This document shows, in pieces, positions 1 to 10,389 of a stretch of DNA of 64,000 nucleotides. The notes beneath the pieces are model-generated. The model worked only from the letters and a program-made list of their open reading frames with translations, was not told where the DNA came from and searched no databases. Position 1 is the first letter of the stretch. Every line of letters starts with the position of its first letter. Source of the stretch: Nectonema munidae (Eukaryota; Nematomorpha; Nectonematoida; Nectonematidae). Both the position numbers and the translations under genes were made by a program. The DNA lies in contig JAUIRK010000570.1 in assembly GCA_030549495.1 (NCBI GenBank), positions 248,001 through 312,000 on the forward strand, written 5' to 3'.

Positions 1-1209
1 ATATTATATTTGTCTGTGCTATGATTCTCTTCAAGCATATTCTAAACCAAACTAAAGCTATTCTGCAAGATAAAGCATTGGGTAGCTACTTGACATTTTA
101 TCAAATCTGCTACCACTCTGTTCCTGAGCTTTACTCTGAATGAAATCAAGAGATTGATTATTCTGTGCATCTGTGGTGCTAGTCTATAGACATTGTATTG
201 ATTAAGAGTATCCTTCCAACATTTTATCTCAAATCCGGCAGGCATACTGCCAATGAACAAAAGGCCAGATCGTTCACTCATCGAATTTAAATCCGCTTTT
301 GCTTGTCTACATCAAAAGTATTTTGTTTTTCAGCCATGATGAAAAAGACTAAATTTAAGAGTCGAGTATCATGTGTTTGCTCTGCTTTTTAAAATATTTC
401 TTTGCACGAACTGAAATAATCCTAATTGATGTTACGATATCCAAATATGTCACCATACAGAAGATTTTCTTAATCTTAAATTAGAAAAAAATGTTTAAAG
501 AAATTATAACACCCTTCCCTTTATATCAAAGATGCAGCTCTGATCAAAAGTGATATCATGTATAATTAGTAGTTATATACAATAAATTTTAAAAGACAGG
601 AAAAAGCTGAAGATCTACAATTAATGCTTATTATGCATTTCAAATTTATTTTATAATTATTCAATGCAAAATCATCTAAAATGAATTTTTCTATAAATGT
701 TTTTAAGTCAATAAATACGTTTGTATAAGTGAAAATATATGATATGAAAGGCAAGAAGAAATTGCACCTCAAAGTCTTCTAATACCTGATTGATTACAAT
801 ATACCAAACATTTGCTTATCACTAAAAGCGCTTACGATATAGTTGTAACTAAGTATATTTTTTATATATATTTATACCAAAGTCACGTTGAGTCTAAGCC
901 TAGAAAAACAGCAGTAGGTGCACAAATTTTTATGAAAATCTATCTCGATGCATGCTGTATCCCTTTAGATATCCTAGACCACTAATTCTCAAATTCTTGT
1001 TAATATTTTCCAAACTTTATCTTTTGACGGATGCATGTTAATTTCCTATCTATTGAAATATTGATCCAATAACTTTTTTATCTATTTATTATACAATAAA
1101 ACTGTTGCGAGAAACTGTTGTGCGCAATTTGTGCAACGCTGAACTAAAAGTTTTCCCATCACTGGACTACTAGTATTAGATTTTTTTATAACTTCTTACG
1201 TATGCTTAG
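1..1209. other. Intron or 5' flank of the Fe65 gene, no exon seen
   Basis: This AT-rich stretch lies upstream of the first recognised Fe65 exon. That exon starts at 1210 in the middle of PTB1, so an intron must cover at least the bases just before it. I looked on the plus strand for the preceding PTB1 residues (the WGDGKDLL-like part of vertebrate Fe65) and did not find them, so that exon probably lies left of the window. A minus-strand open frame at 42-281 resembles no family I know and is probably chance. Part of a dispersed repeat lies at 940-1085. Confidence 0.5.
940..1085 (+). repeat. Dispersed repeat, copy A (copy B at 22155-22290)
   Basis: Both copies share GCATCCC/GTATCCC followed by TTTAGATAT and a CTA step. 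Further on come matching blocks: a TCTCAATATCTTGT-like segment, a CAAACTTTAT/GAAACTGATT segment, and TGTTAATTTCCTATCT against TGTTATTTTCATATCT. The two are clearly related but well diverged. No terminal repeats or coding capacity are visible, so the class is unknown. Confidence 0.45.
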
Positions 1210-4200
1210 AGATTTTGCGTATGTTGCTTGGGATGAAGGAGAAGAGAAATATCTGTGCCATGTTTTTCGTTGCGAGACTTCCCCGTATTCTATCGCCAAC
1301 ACTCTTAAAGAAGTCTGCAAAAAGGTAGAGAAATTTGTTTTTTCTTTATTTTACACAAGCTCTTAATGTGCGTACTTTTTAAATTGCCTCGAAGATTTCT
1401 TAAAAATATGAACCTGTGAAATCAAAATTTTGATAAAACAAAACACGTGGCATTCAGAATTTGCTATAAAAAAAAGTATTCATAATTTAATGTTAACCTT
1501 TAATTGAATTCATTAATTGGTTACGGAGTATTTCCTCAAATGACTTTAAAGTCAAACTTGATTCTATTTCTTCAAGCTCATGTTTGTTTGGATTATATCT
1601 GCCTCAGAATTTTTTGGCAAGTGTCATATTTATTTTACAAGAAATGTTAGCATTGGTTTTTTATGCCTATACACTTATATATTTAATTTAAAGAGTTTCT
1701 TAAGCTCTTCTATCTCATGTAGAACAATTTAGTTAATTAAACAGACTAGAGTTTATTCTTTCCGAATCATTATTATATGAACTCCGATTCCTCAATATTT
1801 TTCAAAACCAATGAAATAAATTAGCATGTAATTATTTATCTAACTCTTTAGGATCAAAATTTCAAAGACAAATCGTCGGCTTTCTTTTTCAATGGAATTT
1901 TATATGTTTAAAGCAAGCGATTTTCATTTCTTGGAACACTCGTGTCGAACTGGTCTTCAGCAAGTTAAACTTAAAAGAATAAAATTTTAATGATAAGACA
2001 CCTAAAATTTAAAAAATATATGATACATACATATGTTAGGTGGATTGTGAAATTTAAAAAATAGCTAAAAATTATTATTAACTATATGTATGAAAATTTC
2101 TCTAAACGCACAATTTTCAGTGATTTTGTTATATACTTGTAAAGTACTTAAAATTACGCTAGAACAAAATTTCCCAAATTAAGGTTGAAAAACAAATTTG
2201 CTAGAATTTGTTTTTGCGAATAGGTATTTCTAAAATTTTAGATATCGAGCATTAAAAATTTAGTTCTTTACCTGTTCAGCGCTTAATATCGAAATTACAG
2301 TGATTTTATATGAAAGATTTTAAATGTTGCAGAAAATATAAAAAAAACTTGAAACAGTAGAAATTAAATTCCTCGCTAAAATTTCTTACTTTTCAGTATC
2401 TTTTCCATTTTTTGCTTTGATATAGTTGATGATTGCCCGTAGCTTCGATAATTCTTCCTCCTTGTACAACATCTCATCTAGTCACGCAGCCAGCACAAAT
2501 TTTTCCCGGCCTAATAGACCACGTAATCTCGCAATTCAGCATTGCAGAGAAAGTGTCAACTGCATTTCTCCCATCGATACCACCTTTTTAGGATCAAGTA
2601 CTTTTTCCTTTTTTTTCTATCCTTTCATGCAGCTGCTGTGAATCAAAAAATAAAAATCCTTTTCTTTATAAGCCTTTCAGGGTCCCTGTGTAAACAGTGC
2701 TCTGTCAAATAAAAATAGTCTACTTTGAGTTGCATCAAAATTAATTCAAACATAAATCCAAACTTTTATTTTCAAAAAGCAATGCGTGAAATTGGCCATA
2801 TTAGGAAAATTCATTCAAACATAAATGCAAACGTTTTATTTCTGGAATAGGGTATCGTTGTTATCTTTGCTTTGCTTCCATGTACTCATTATTTTTGTTT
2901 AGAATGTTTTCCCACACCCATTGAAGAACCTTGTAGAATTTTAAAAGCCTTCTTCATTGGAAAAGTTGAAGTTAATCAACCGACAGGTAGGCACATAAAT
3001 GTTAACTCTTTCAAATACAATAAGGTTCACAAATGATGTCAGCTAAAACTGGGGAGGGGGGGGGGCAAAAAGTTGACAACAGGCAACATTTAATAAGAGA
3101 AGATATAGTAAAATATTGACAAATAACCAAAAATTGTTTGACATCATTGGTGAACGCTCCCTAATCAATAGATGTTATAGCATGCCCCAGTACTAAGAGA
3201 GCACCTAATTCATTTGATCACACCGTTTCTTAAATGCCACAAACGATTTCTTGATTTTAACAATTTTTCTGCTTGCTCACATCTCGAATGTACTCTAAAC
3301 CAGGCTTTCGCAACCTTTTGATAATGAAGTGCTTGCTAACCTCATAATAGCATAATAATTAAGCCGTGGTTCACAAACCTAAATAACTCATTCCCCCTTT
3401 AAAAAAATTAATAAATCCCCTTCCCACAAAATTTTTTGTTGAATATTTTCAAAGCTCTAAATTATTTCAGGTATAAAGAGCAAATTACTTCAAAATATTA
3501 AAGATTTAATTGAAATAAATTCGTTTAACCCGTTAACGACCAGAATAATCAGACGATATCTAATGTAAAGCAGAAGATTTGTATTAAAGACCTTTGATAA
3601 ACGCAGACGATTTTATTTTTGTAAAGTCGACATTGGGCGTCAACGGGTTAAAAGGAATTATTAAAGATATTTAATTATAAAAATATTCCTTTAAAAAACA
3701 TTTATAAAAGTTATTATTGAATCAATGAAATCTACTTACATGCAAGTATGTATTAATGTCAATGAATTACATTAATAAATATATAAAACATTTTATGGAA
3801 TTTTTTAAATTTAGTATTTTAATTTTTCAGTAGTCAGCCATTTTGAATAGGCAGATGAAAATATAAAATAAAAATTTCACTGCCAGCTGTTTCTTTTCAT
3901 TCGTATGAATTTTTGATTTTGAATCATTTTATGTTATACATAATTTTCTTACTTTCTCCAAATCCGTTTAAATTTGCGAGTCTCTTATCTTGATTTTCTT
4001 GTTTTCTTTTTTGAATTAATATGATTTATGCATATTCATTCAAAATATTTGTATTGGAAATCTTTATATTTTCCACCAATCATATCAAAAAATATTGACA
4101 GACGAGAGTTACTTTAGTCATAAGTGGAAGCCTACTCATGAGGTATTTGATAAATTATGAATACTCGTTCAAACAATTTGTATCAGTAATATGTATATTT

Positions 4201-7200
4201 TCCGGCTATCAATCGACACATTAATTATATATTAATATAAGTGTATAATTAAATTATATATTAATTATAGTGAAAAGTACAGCTATGAAAGTTTTGGGTC
4301 GAACATCTGGTAAACCTTTTAGCGTTGAGCAGAATTGGTGGTGGAAATAAAGTATACAAGACAAACTAAAGAGAAAGAAAATGGCAAAGATAAAGTGGTA
4401 GCAAACAAAGGAGCAAGCAGATAAAGAAGAATCTATATAAAATAATAAATAAAGAAAAGCGTGTAAGAAAAGAGGCAAAGAAAGAAGTAGCTGCGGCAAT
4501 AGCAGAAGTGTGTTATATATGAAGACCTGGAAACACCTCAAGGACAAAAGAAAGTACACTGGTTAGCAAAATGTAGAAATAAGTCAACGAAAGACATACA
4601 TCACGTCAAAGAAATAAAAGATGTTGGAGGGCAAATTTGAAGAATGGAGAAGAATTCTTGAAAGGTGGAAGCAATATTTTGCTGGACTGCTGAATAAAGA
4701 AAATCATCCAGAGTACTTGGAAGATGGGGTGACATGTGAATTACCAAAAAGAGATAAAAAGAGAAGAGGTTGTGATGGCAATGAAAAAGATAAAGAACAA
4801 AAAAGCTGTAGGGCCTGATTGCATACATGTAGTAGAGGCATGGAAAGCATAAGGAGAAAAAGGAGTGGATATCCTGTGGGGACTGGTCAATAAGATTATA
4901 GAATAAGATGTTATACCATAAGAATGGAAAGAAAGGGTAACTGTACCATTCTTCAAGGAGAAGGGCGATGATCAATCTTGCTCAAACTATCGAGAAATAA
5001 AACTCCAATCTCATAGAATGAAAATCTGGGAGAGAATTATAGTAAACAAAAATGAGGAAGAAGGTCGTCAAGGAAAATAAAAAAATTTTACAAAATGTTT
5101 TTAATGGGGCTCCAGGTGTTTATTATAATTAATACAATGCCTGATTCTTGAAAAAGTTAGGAAATATTTAATTCCTTGTAATTAAATCTATTCTAAGTTT
5201 ATAATTCTCTCTTTTCTTAAAAAGATTCGCAAAACCAATAAGTTATAATAGAAATTAGTTAACCAACTTGATATATATCTTTAATTCTTTTAGTTAAAAC
5301 TCAACTTTTCTAAAATAAAAGGGACCCTACGTTCAAGGTATTCATATTATACAGAATATATATGAGCTCTGTACTTATTCATTTATAACACCAGGAAAGC
5401 GATGTATTTGCAGAGGAGAACCCGTAAATTTTTTTTCTTAGAAAAAATATTTTTAAGACTTTAAGTTGAATATCAAAAAAGTTGTGAGTTAAGATTACAA
5501 GATTAGATTAGATTTACAGTACACTTGAGATGGAAGTCTCGAAAACAAAGGGCCTTGTATTTTTCTTACTTGTAATTACTTGATTCAATTTTTTTTAAAT
5601 ATCAATATAATCAGGCTTTTGCCTGTATTTTCAAACTTGTTTTATTTTTGTGTTTGTTAACCTTTCTTTTGCGTCATATACAACCCAATTGCATTTTAGG
5701 TATAAAAAAATAGACTTTTCTAATGATAATACATCTTCCTAGTGTACTCAATATTTATTATTTGAACATTATTTATTGATTATGTATTTTAATTTTTTTA
5801 AAAATGTTATAACGTTCTGGCTAAAGTATGAATTCTGATTAATAGGTCTTTGAATAGCATTGTTTTTCAGTCCTAAATCTACACCCCATTTCCTAATGCT
5901 CTTTTTATTATTTTGCATAGAGGAGGTTGTATTTTTTCAATATTAAATTAAATTTATTTTTTTTTTCACTTATCATTTAGTATAATTTCTGTGATATTTA
6001 AAATGATTTTTATTTGCATATCCATTTGAATACTGGAACAAACTTATTTTGTTTGACAAGGTATGCTATTTGCAAAATAGTGGTTTACCCTAATGTGATC
6101 CATTCTTCTCTTTTAGGTATTGACATATTGAACAAAGCAATTGACTACCTGATTGAAGTTAAACCGAAGAGTGAATGGAAAATGGTCTCTGTCAAAGTTG
6201 CTCCTTCTTCCCTAGTTCTTTCATCCATTGATGTAAGTTGGGGCGTTCAGCATTATCCCTTACACACTCATTTTTTTGTGTTTTATAGCTTTCACAAAGT
6301 TACGGTACACATTCCATGTCAATTTAAATATAATAGTTTGGCGAATGCGGGCATAAGAAAAAAACCTATAAATAAGACTGGACACTTGATATATTTGCTA
6401 TAAAAACACAAAATCATCAATATAACTCGTTTTTTAAGATTAATCTTCTTGATCAATTTGCTGACTCAAAATAACAAAAAAATATAACAAGGTTACTATT
6501 ATTTTTGATATTTTCAGTCAGCGCTTGATAAAGAAGATTATTATTCAAAACTCGAGTTGTTTTAAAATTTTTGTTTGTTGAAAATAGAGATGTATCGGAT
6601 GTAAATTTTTTTACATCCCCGAATGCGGATATCCAAAATAAATTTTTATGCGGATATAAAATATTTTTAAAAAATTATATGTTTTATATTTTACATTTTA
6701 ATCCCTTTTTTTACATTTTTTACTGTTTGAAAATCAACCAATGTAAAAAAACCTAAATCATCCTTCTAGCTTTGAACAGTGCTAGAAGGACAGGTAAGGT
6801 AATGACATGCAATTTTTGATAAAATGGAAATTCTTCTTTTTTTAGTTTTCCACCAATCTAAGCAATATAATATCTAAGCAATTATATGAATCAATTCTTT
6901 TTGATACTTCGTTATTTCTTCATTAATCATTATCACTTTCTTAGCACTTTTTTTCATTTTTTTGCAGCTTTTTACTTCTATGCTAGTATTATTATCAATC
7001 TTATCCTCATCATATAAATTCAAAAGGAAAGTTTTTACTTTATTTGTTGTTTCAAAATGTGTGAACAATTTACTTTTGAATCTCGGATCGAGAAAAGTAG
7101 CTATAATGTAAAGATTTTAAATTGCGGATGCGGATGTTAACATAAAAAAATCCGCGGATGAGGATGTAAAGTAGATGTAAACATTTTTACGGATGATACA

Positions 7201-8263
7201 TAAAGTCTTACTTCCATTTTTTATAACAATTTTACAACAGAACTAGAAAATTTTGGATCTGATTTTAATCTCTGTTCTGTCTGATCCCGTTTATTTAAAA
7301 TTTCATCCACTAAGCCAGATTTTTTCGCTTCTTAAATTCCATTCCATTTTTGAAGTGGAAAATTCTAAATTTGTTTGACAAAAAATGTAATCTTGGTCTA
7401 CGCTATTAACTAAAAAGTAAATTCTAAAAAGTAAGTAGTTGAAACATGTTTGTAATAATCGTCTGTAGAGTTTTCCTGTGATGAAGTGTCCTATGATGAA
7501 ATATCTTGTGATGAAAATTTGTGTGATGAAACGTCCTGTGATGAAGTCTTACTTGATAAAATGTCATATGACCGTTTAAAACGCAAATAAGCAGTTTATA
7601 AACAATGAACTAACTGTCTAGCTAACAAAGTAAGTAACTAAATATATAGCTTACGGAAGTTAATAAATAAGGTAACTCGCTAATCAATTAACTAACTAAG
7701 TTATATAATTCTTTGATAAAATCATTAACCTGTCACTCACTATGGCTGAAGTTAAGGAAGCAAAGGTAACCTTTTTTAACTATATATCTCTAATCCATCT
7801 CTACCACGTAAAGGCTTAGATTTTAAAGAAATTTTGCTTGCATAAGAAAGCGCTATCTTTAAGCAATGAAGATTTCATTATTCTCTTCTAGAATGTGGAG
7901 GACGTGATGGTGAACTGCAGGGTGCGCTTCCTCTCCTTCCTCGGCATTCACAACGCTGATGTGCGCAACTGCGGCTTCATACTGCATCAGTCTGACGACT
8001 CCTTTCTCGTGATCGCCCTGCATTGCTCTCCCACCGCGGCCGCTCTCTGCAAGGTTGTTGAGGCTGCGTGCAAACTTCGCTACCAGAAGTGCCTGGACGC
8101 CCCTCATCACAAGCAACGTCTGCAGCAACAAATTTTTGAAAAAACTAGCAACAACAATGTCAGCACAATAGTAACACTATTTCCGCTTTTCAGAGTTTAC
8201 CTTCTTAAAATCCACTATTCACGCATTCGCTGTATGCATACAATTTGTCATTATAAGATATAG
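1210..8263 (+). CDS. APBB: Fe65-like APP-binding adaptor (APBB family), 3' part, five exons
   Basis: This is the C-terminal half of a Fe65/APBB adaptor, a cytoplasmic protein whose second phosphotyrosine-binding (PTB) domain binds the APP tail. Exons: 1210-1324 (end of PTB1, with FAYVAWDEGEEKYLCHVFRC close to vertebrate FAYVARD...CHVFRC), 2426-2597 (linker, LMIARS after CKK), 2903-2986 (CFPTPIEEPCRILKAFFIG, start of PTB2), 6117-6232 (GIDILNKAIDYL...VKVAPSSLVL) and 7892-8263 (CRVRFLSFLGIHN...AACKLRYQKCLDA). All sites are GT-AG and all phases agree: 0 into 2426, 1 into 2903, 1 into 6117, 0 into 7892. The WW domain and the front of PTB1 should lie left of the window. The last 40 residues are unlike known Fe65 tails, so the terminal exon may be spliced before 8263. 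Which APBB paralogue this corresponds to cannot be told. Confidence 0.9.
1852..1945 (+). repeat. Related to the CCCTTTGAGG-type element end at 57052
   Basis: The block TTCAATGGAATTTTATATG followed by TTTAAAGCAAGCGATTTTCA matches 57088-57131 at about four bases in five. The 57052 copy begins with TTAACCCTTTGAGGGACAAA, a piggyBac-like end, so this is probably a worn copy of the same short element inside a Fe65 intron. No intact terminal repeat remains here. Confidence 0.35.
3050..3068 (+). repeat. G homopolymer run
   Basis: A run of G with one interruption in an otherwise AT-rich intron. Similar G or C runs occur at 10709-10721, 13737-13747, 53715-53746, 59308-59317 and 59673-59685, several of them inside or beside DNA transposon derivatives. 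Confidence 0.7.
3525..3651 (+). mobile_element. 127-bp MITE with TTAA ends, copy 1
   Basis: The element runs from TTAACCCGTTAACGACCAG to CGTCAACGGGTTAA. The ends are inverted (TTAACCCGTTAACG against TTAACCCGTTGACG) and the outermost TTAA is the target duplication typical of piggyBac-type elements. Two more copies lie at 21915-22019 (plus) and about 56803-56916 (minus), sharing CAGAATAATC, AAGATTTGTATTAAA and GTAAAGTCGAC. It is too short to code and would depend on a transposase made elsewhere. Confidence 0.8.
4260..5060 (+). mobile_element. Non-LTR retrotransposon (LINE) fragment, endonuclease-RT junction and start of RT
   Basis: Translation gives the order typical of a LINE ORF2: a WW(W/N)-K segment followed by a lysine-rich stretch, then KDKRKYTG, then RWKQYFAGLLNKENHPEY, then KKMKNKKAVGPDCIHVVEAW, then VDILWGLVNKIIE, EWKERVTVPFF and CSNYREIKLQSHRMKIWERI. 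The last block corresponds to the conserved NYRGIKLMSHTMKLWER motif of arthropod LINEs. Several stop codons and frame changes interrupt it (for example after KPFSVEQNWWWK, after EAWKA and after NKIIE), so it is an inactive 5'-truncated and 3'-truncated piece in a Fe65 intron. The exact clade (RTE-like or similar) is inference. Confidence 0.85.
6586..7203 (-). mobile_element. Short hAT element with a transposase remnant
   Basis: The ends are inverted copies: ATGTATCGGATGTAAA on the left and, read on the minus strand, ATGTATCATCCGTAAAAATG on the right, followed inward by repeats of the hexamer GCGGAT/ATCCGC. On the minus strand 6874-7108 reads ATFLDPRFKSKLFTHFE, the ATFLDPRFK motif found near the C-terminus of ZBED/hAT transposases, then a short lysine-rich tail. 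The N-terminal part and the BED finger are absent, so this is an internally deleted copy in the Fe65 intron before the last exon. Confidence 0.7.
7460..7570 (+). repeat. 15-bp minisatellite (TCCTGTGATGAAGTG)
   Basis: Five to six diverged copies of a 15-bp unit. Because the period is a multiple of three, one frame reads as a row of SCDEV, SYDEI, SCDEN, LCDET and SCDEV. It lies inside the last Fe65 intron and the frame closes soon after, so I treat it as a DNA repeat rather than protein. Confidence 0.7.
7600..7720 (+). repeat. Degenerate AACTA/TTAGT-type tract
   Basis: Closely spaced AACTAACT, CTAGCTAAC, GTAACTAAA and AATTAACTAACTAAG words. Similar tracts occur near 45360-45480, 60780-60860, 61370-61420, 62130-62260 and 63330-63420. 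Confidence 0.5.
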
Positions 8264-8913
8264 CAGTGATTCCCTGCATGACAATATACCTTGCTATATA
8301 TCAACATTCGTCAAGTAATGATTCGCAATATAAATGTCAGACTGTATACCGAAGAAAAAGTGCTCTAAACTTTCATTCTTTATTTTTGGTATTGCAAACA
8401 GGCAAAGAATCATCTTTCGTAAGTGGTAGCCTTTGCAGTTGGACTAAAACTCAGAAATATAACCACGTTTGCAACGATACCTGGAAAACGGGAAAAATCC
8501 TGAAAAATGAATTTTCCCAAAATACTTTAATTATGGAAATAATCTTTTTTTAAATATTTTACAAGCATAACTGTTGATACTTATATTATGAATACTGTTA
8601 ATTGTTGTATATGATGCATACCAAAAATCACCGTGTACAGAAATTCAAATTGCACCCTACTACTCTTTCAATTTTATCCTATATCTACTTTATTTTTATA
8701 TTATTTTAGTATTTTATCATTTACTTTACTTAAATTATTTAATTTTCTGAAAATTTAAAGATGGAGTAAACTGTCATAACTCCGCTTATCCCAAGTTAAT
8801 TCTGGGGTAAGGTGTAGAGCTCTAGCATGCATATTTGAACTTTCTCTCATTCCAACAAATAATTAATCGGGGTTCTATGTTATAGCTAGTAGAAAACATA
8901 AACACAACCAGAT

Positions 8914-10245
8914 TAACCCTTTAAAGACCAACGTTCACTTTTCACTCAAGCAAAATTAAGTGTCTCACATTGTTCCTATAAAACTCATTCTGATTTAAAA
9001 AGTATAATTTTTTTCTTTTTGACTTATAAATATTTAACTAAAATTAAAGCAGATATTTACATGAATAATTTCTGTTTCATAGTTGTAAATAATTAAACAC
9101 ATAATAAAAAAGCATTCTACTTTGTAGAATTAAAAATTTTAATTGTAAATTTGTATAATAATTTTATTTCCTTTAAAAAATTGCTACTTTTTTCAAACTT
9201 TTTCTCTACAAATTGTTTTTTACACATTTAGTTAATTTAAATTTCTTGATAGTAATAATAATTCAAAATATTCAAGATGAAAATTCATGTATTGTGATTG
9301 TTCTTCTTGAACTTGAAAAAGAAAGCGAGAAAGAATACGATGATGATACTTTTTTTTGGAAGAGGCCATCATGCCCAAGGAAGTTAATGGTGAGTTAGAA
9401 ATAGTATTGAATGAAGAAATTAAATGTGATGATGAGAATACTAATTGAAAACAAGAAGAAGATTTATCTTTACAAACTCATGATCCTTAAACTGAATAAG
9501 AACATATGGGGAAAGAACGTCATAAAATTTTTCAACTTTTTTTGACTAATGAAATGATACATTAAATTGTCTAACAAACAAACTTATATGCAAAAAGAGA
9601 CAAAAATGAGCCCAATTTTGTAACAAACATAAGCTAAATTCGTAAGTTTTTATCTTTGATACTTGCGAGTGGTATTTATGTACTTCCTTCAGAAAATGAT
9701 TTTTGGCCCACTAATAATTTATTGCTTTTTTCGAAATCCATGTCTAGAGATCAATCCAAAAAAATAAAGAAGTATATTCATAATACTGATAATCAAAATT
9801 AAGTTGAGTCAAGAGTTGCCAAGGTTCCACCATTTTTTGAAATGGTAAAAAAGCAGTGTCAACAATTTGAATTTTTCATCAATTTTCAAGTTTTGATGAA
9901 AGTATGATTCCATGTATAGGTTTTCATAGTGCAAATAATTTATAAAAATAAAACGATTAGGTTTTGATATAGAATTGGGATTTTATGCGGTAATGATGGG
10001 TTTCCGTATAATTTTTAAATATATTGCGGGAGCTTCAAAAAACATGAGTTTGTGATACGATAAGAGAGAACAGGACAGAAAAATGGTCTTTGATAACATC
10101 AAAAGAAATGAAAAAAGATCATGGGCATGTTGATTATTATTTTTCCGAGGGTGTCGTTTTTTGTTTGAAATGGAATGATAGTGCATTTGTTACGCTATCT
10201 ATCAACTAATATTGCCTATCAACAATATTCAAGACTGAAAGAAGG
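8914..10245 (+). mobile_element. Decayed piggyBac transposon
   Basis: The left end TTAACCCTTTAAAGACCA has the TTAA target site and CCCTTT start of piggyBac-type elements. Inside, the plus strand translates in pieces to PGBD-type transposase: KMNPNF-like text, then LILASGIYVLPSENDFW (compare the family pattern LLLMGIHKLPSIEDYW), DESMIPCIGFHSAN (the DEMMVPFRG region with the first catalytic aspartate), and CGNDGFPYNF (compare GYPYDFEIYCG). Stops and frame breaks lie between these blocks, so it is not functional. A matching right end was not found; the adjoining hAT-like element begins near 10390. Confidence 0.7.
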
Positions 10246-10389
10246 TAAAAACTGAAAAGAAAAAAATAATTCAAAAGTCCTTTATTGAAAAAATGTATAA
10301 ACATTTTTTTAATCTTCAGATTAGAATCCAGAATTCGATTTCATATCTGTTCCAATTATTTAAGTCCAAATTTCATGCAAAAAAAAATA

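Noticed and set aside
42-281. Minus-strand open frame of 79 codons
   Set aside because: No family resemblance, no splice or start context, composition typical of chance frames in this window.
7740-7774. ATG frame reading MAEVKEAK followed by a GTAACC donor
   Set aside because: It looks like a first coding exon, but it lies between two Fe65 exons that already join in phase 0 with the length expected for PTB2. Kept only as coincidence.
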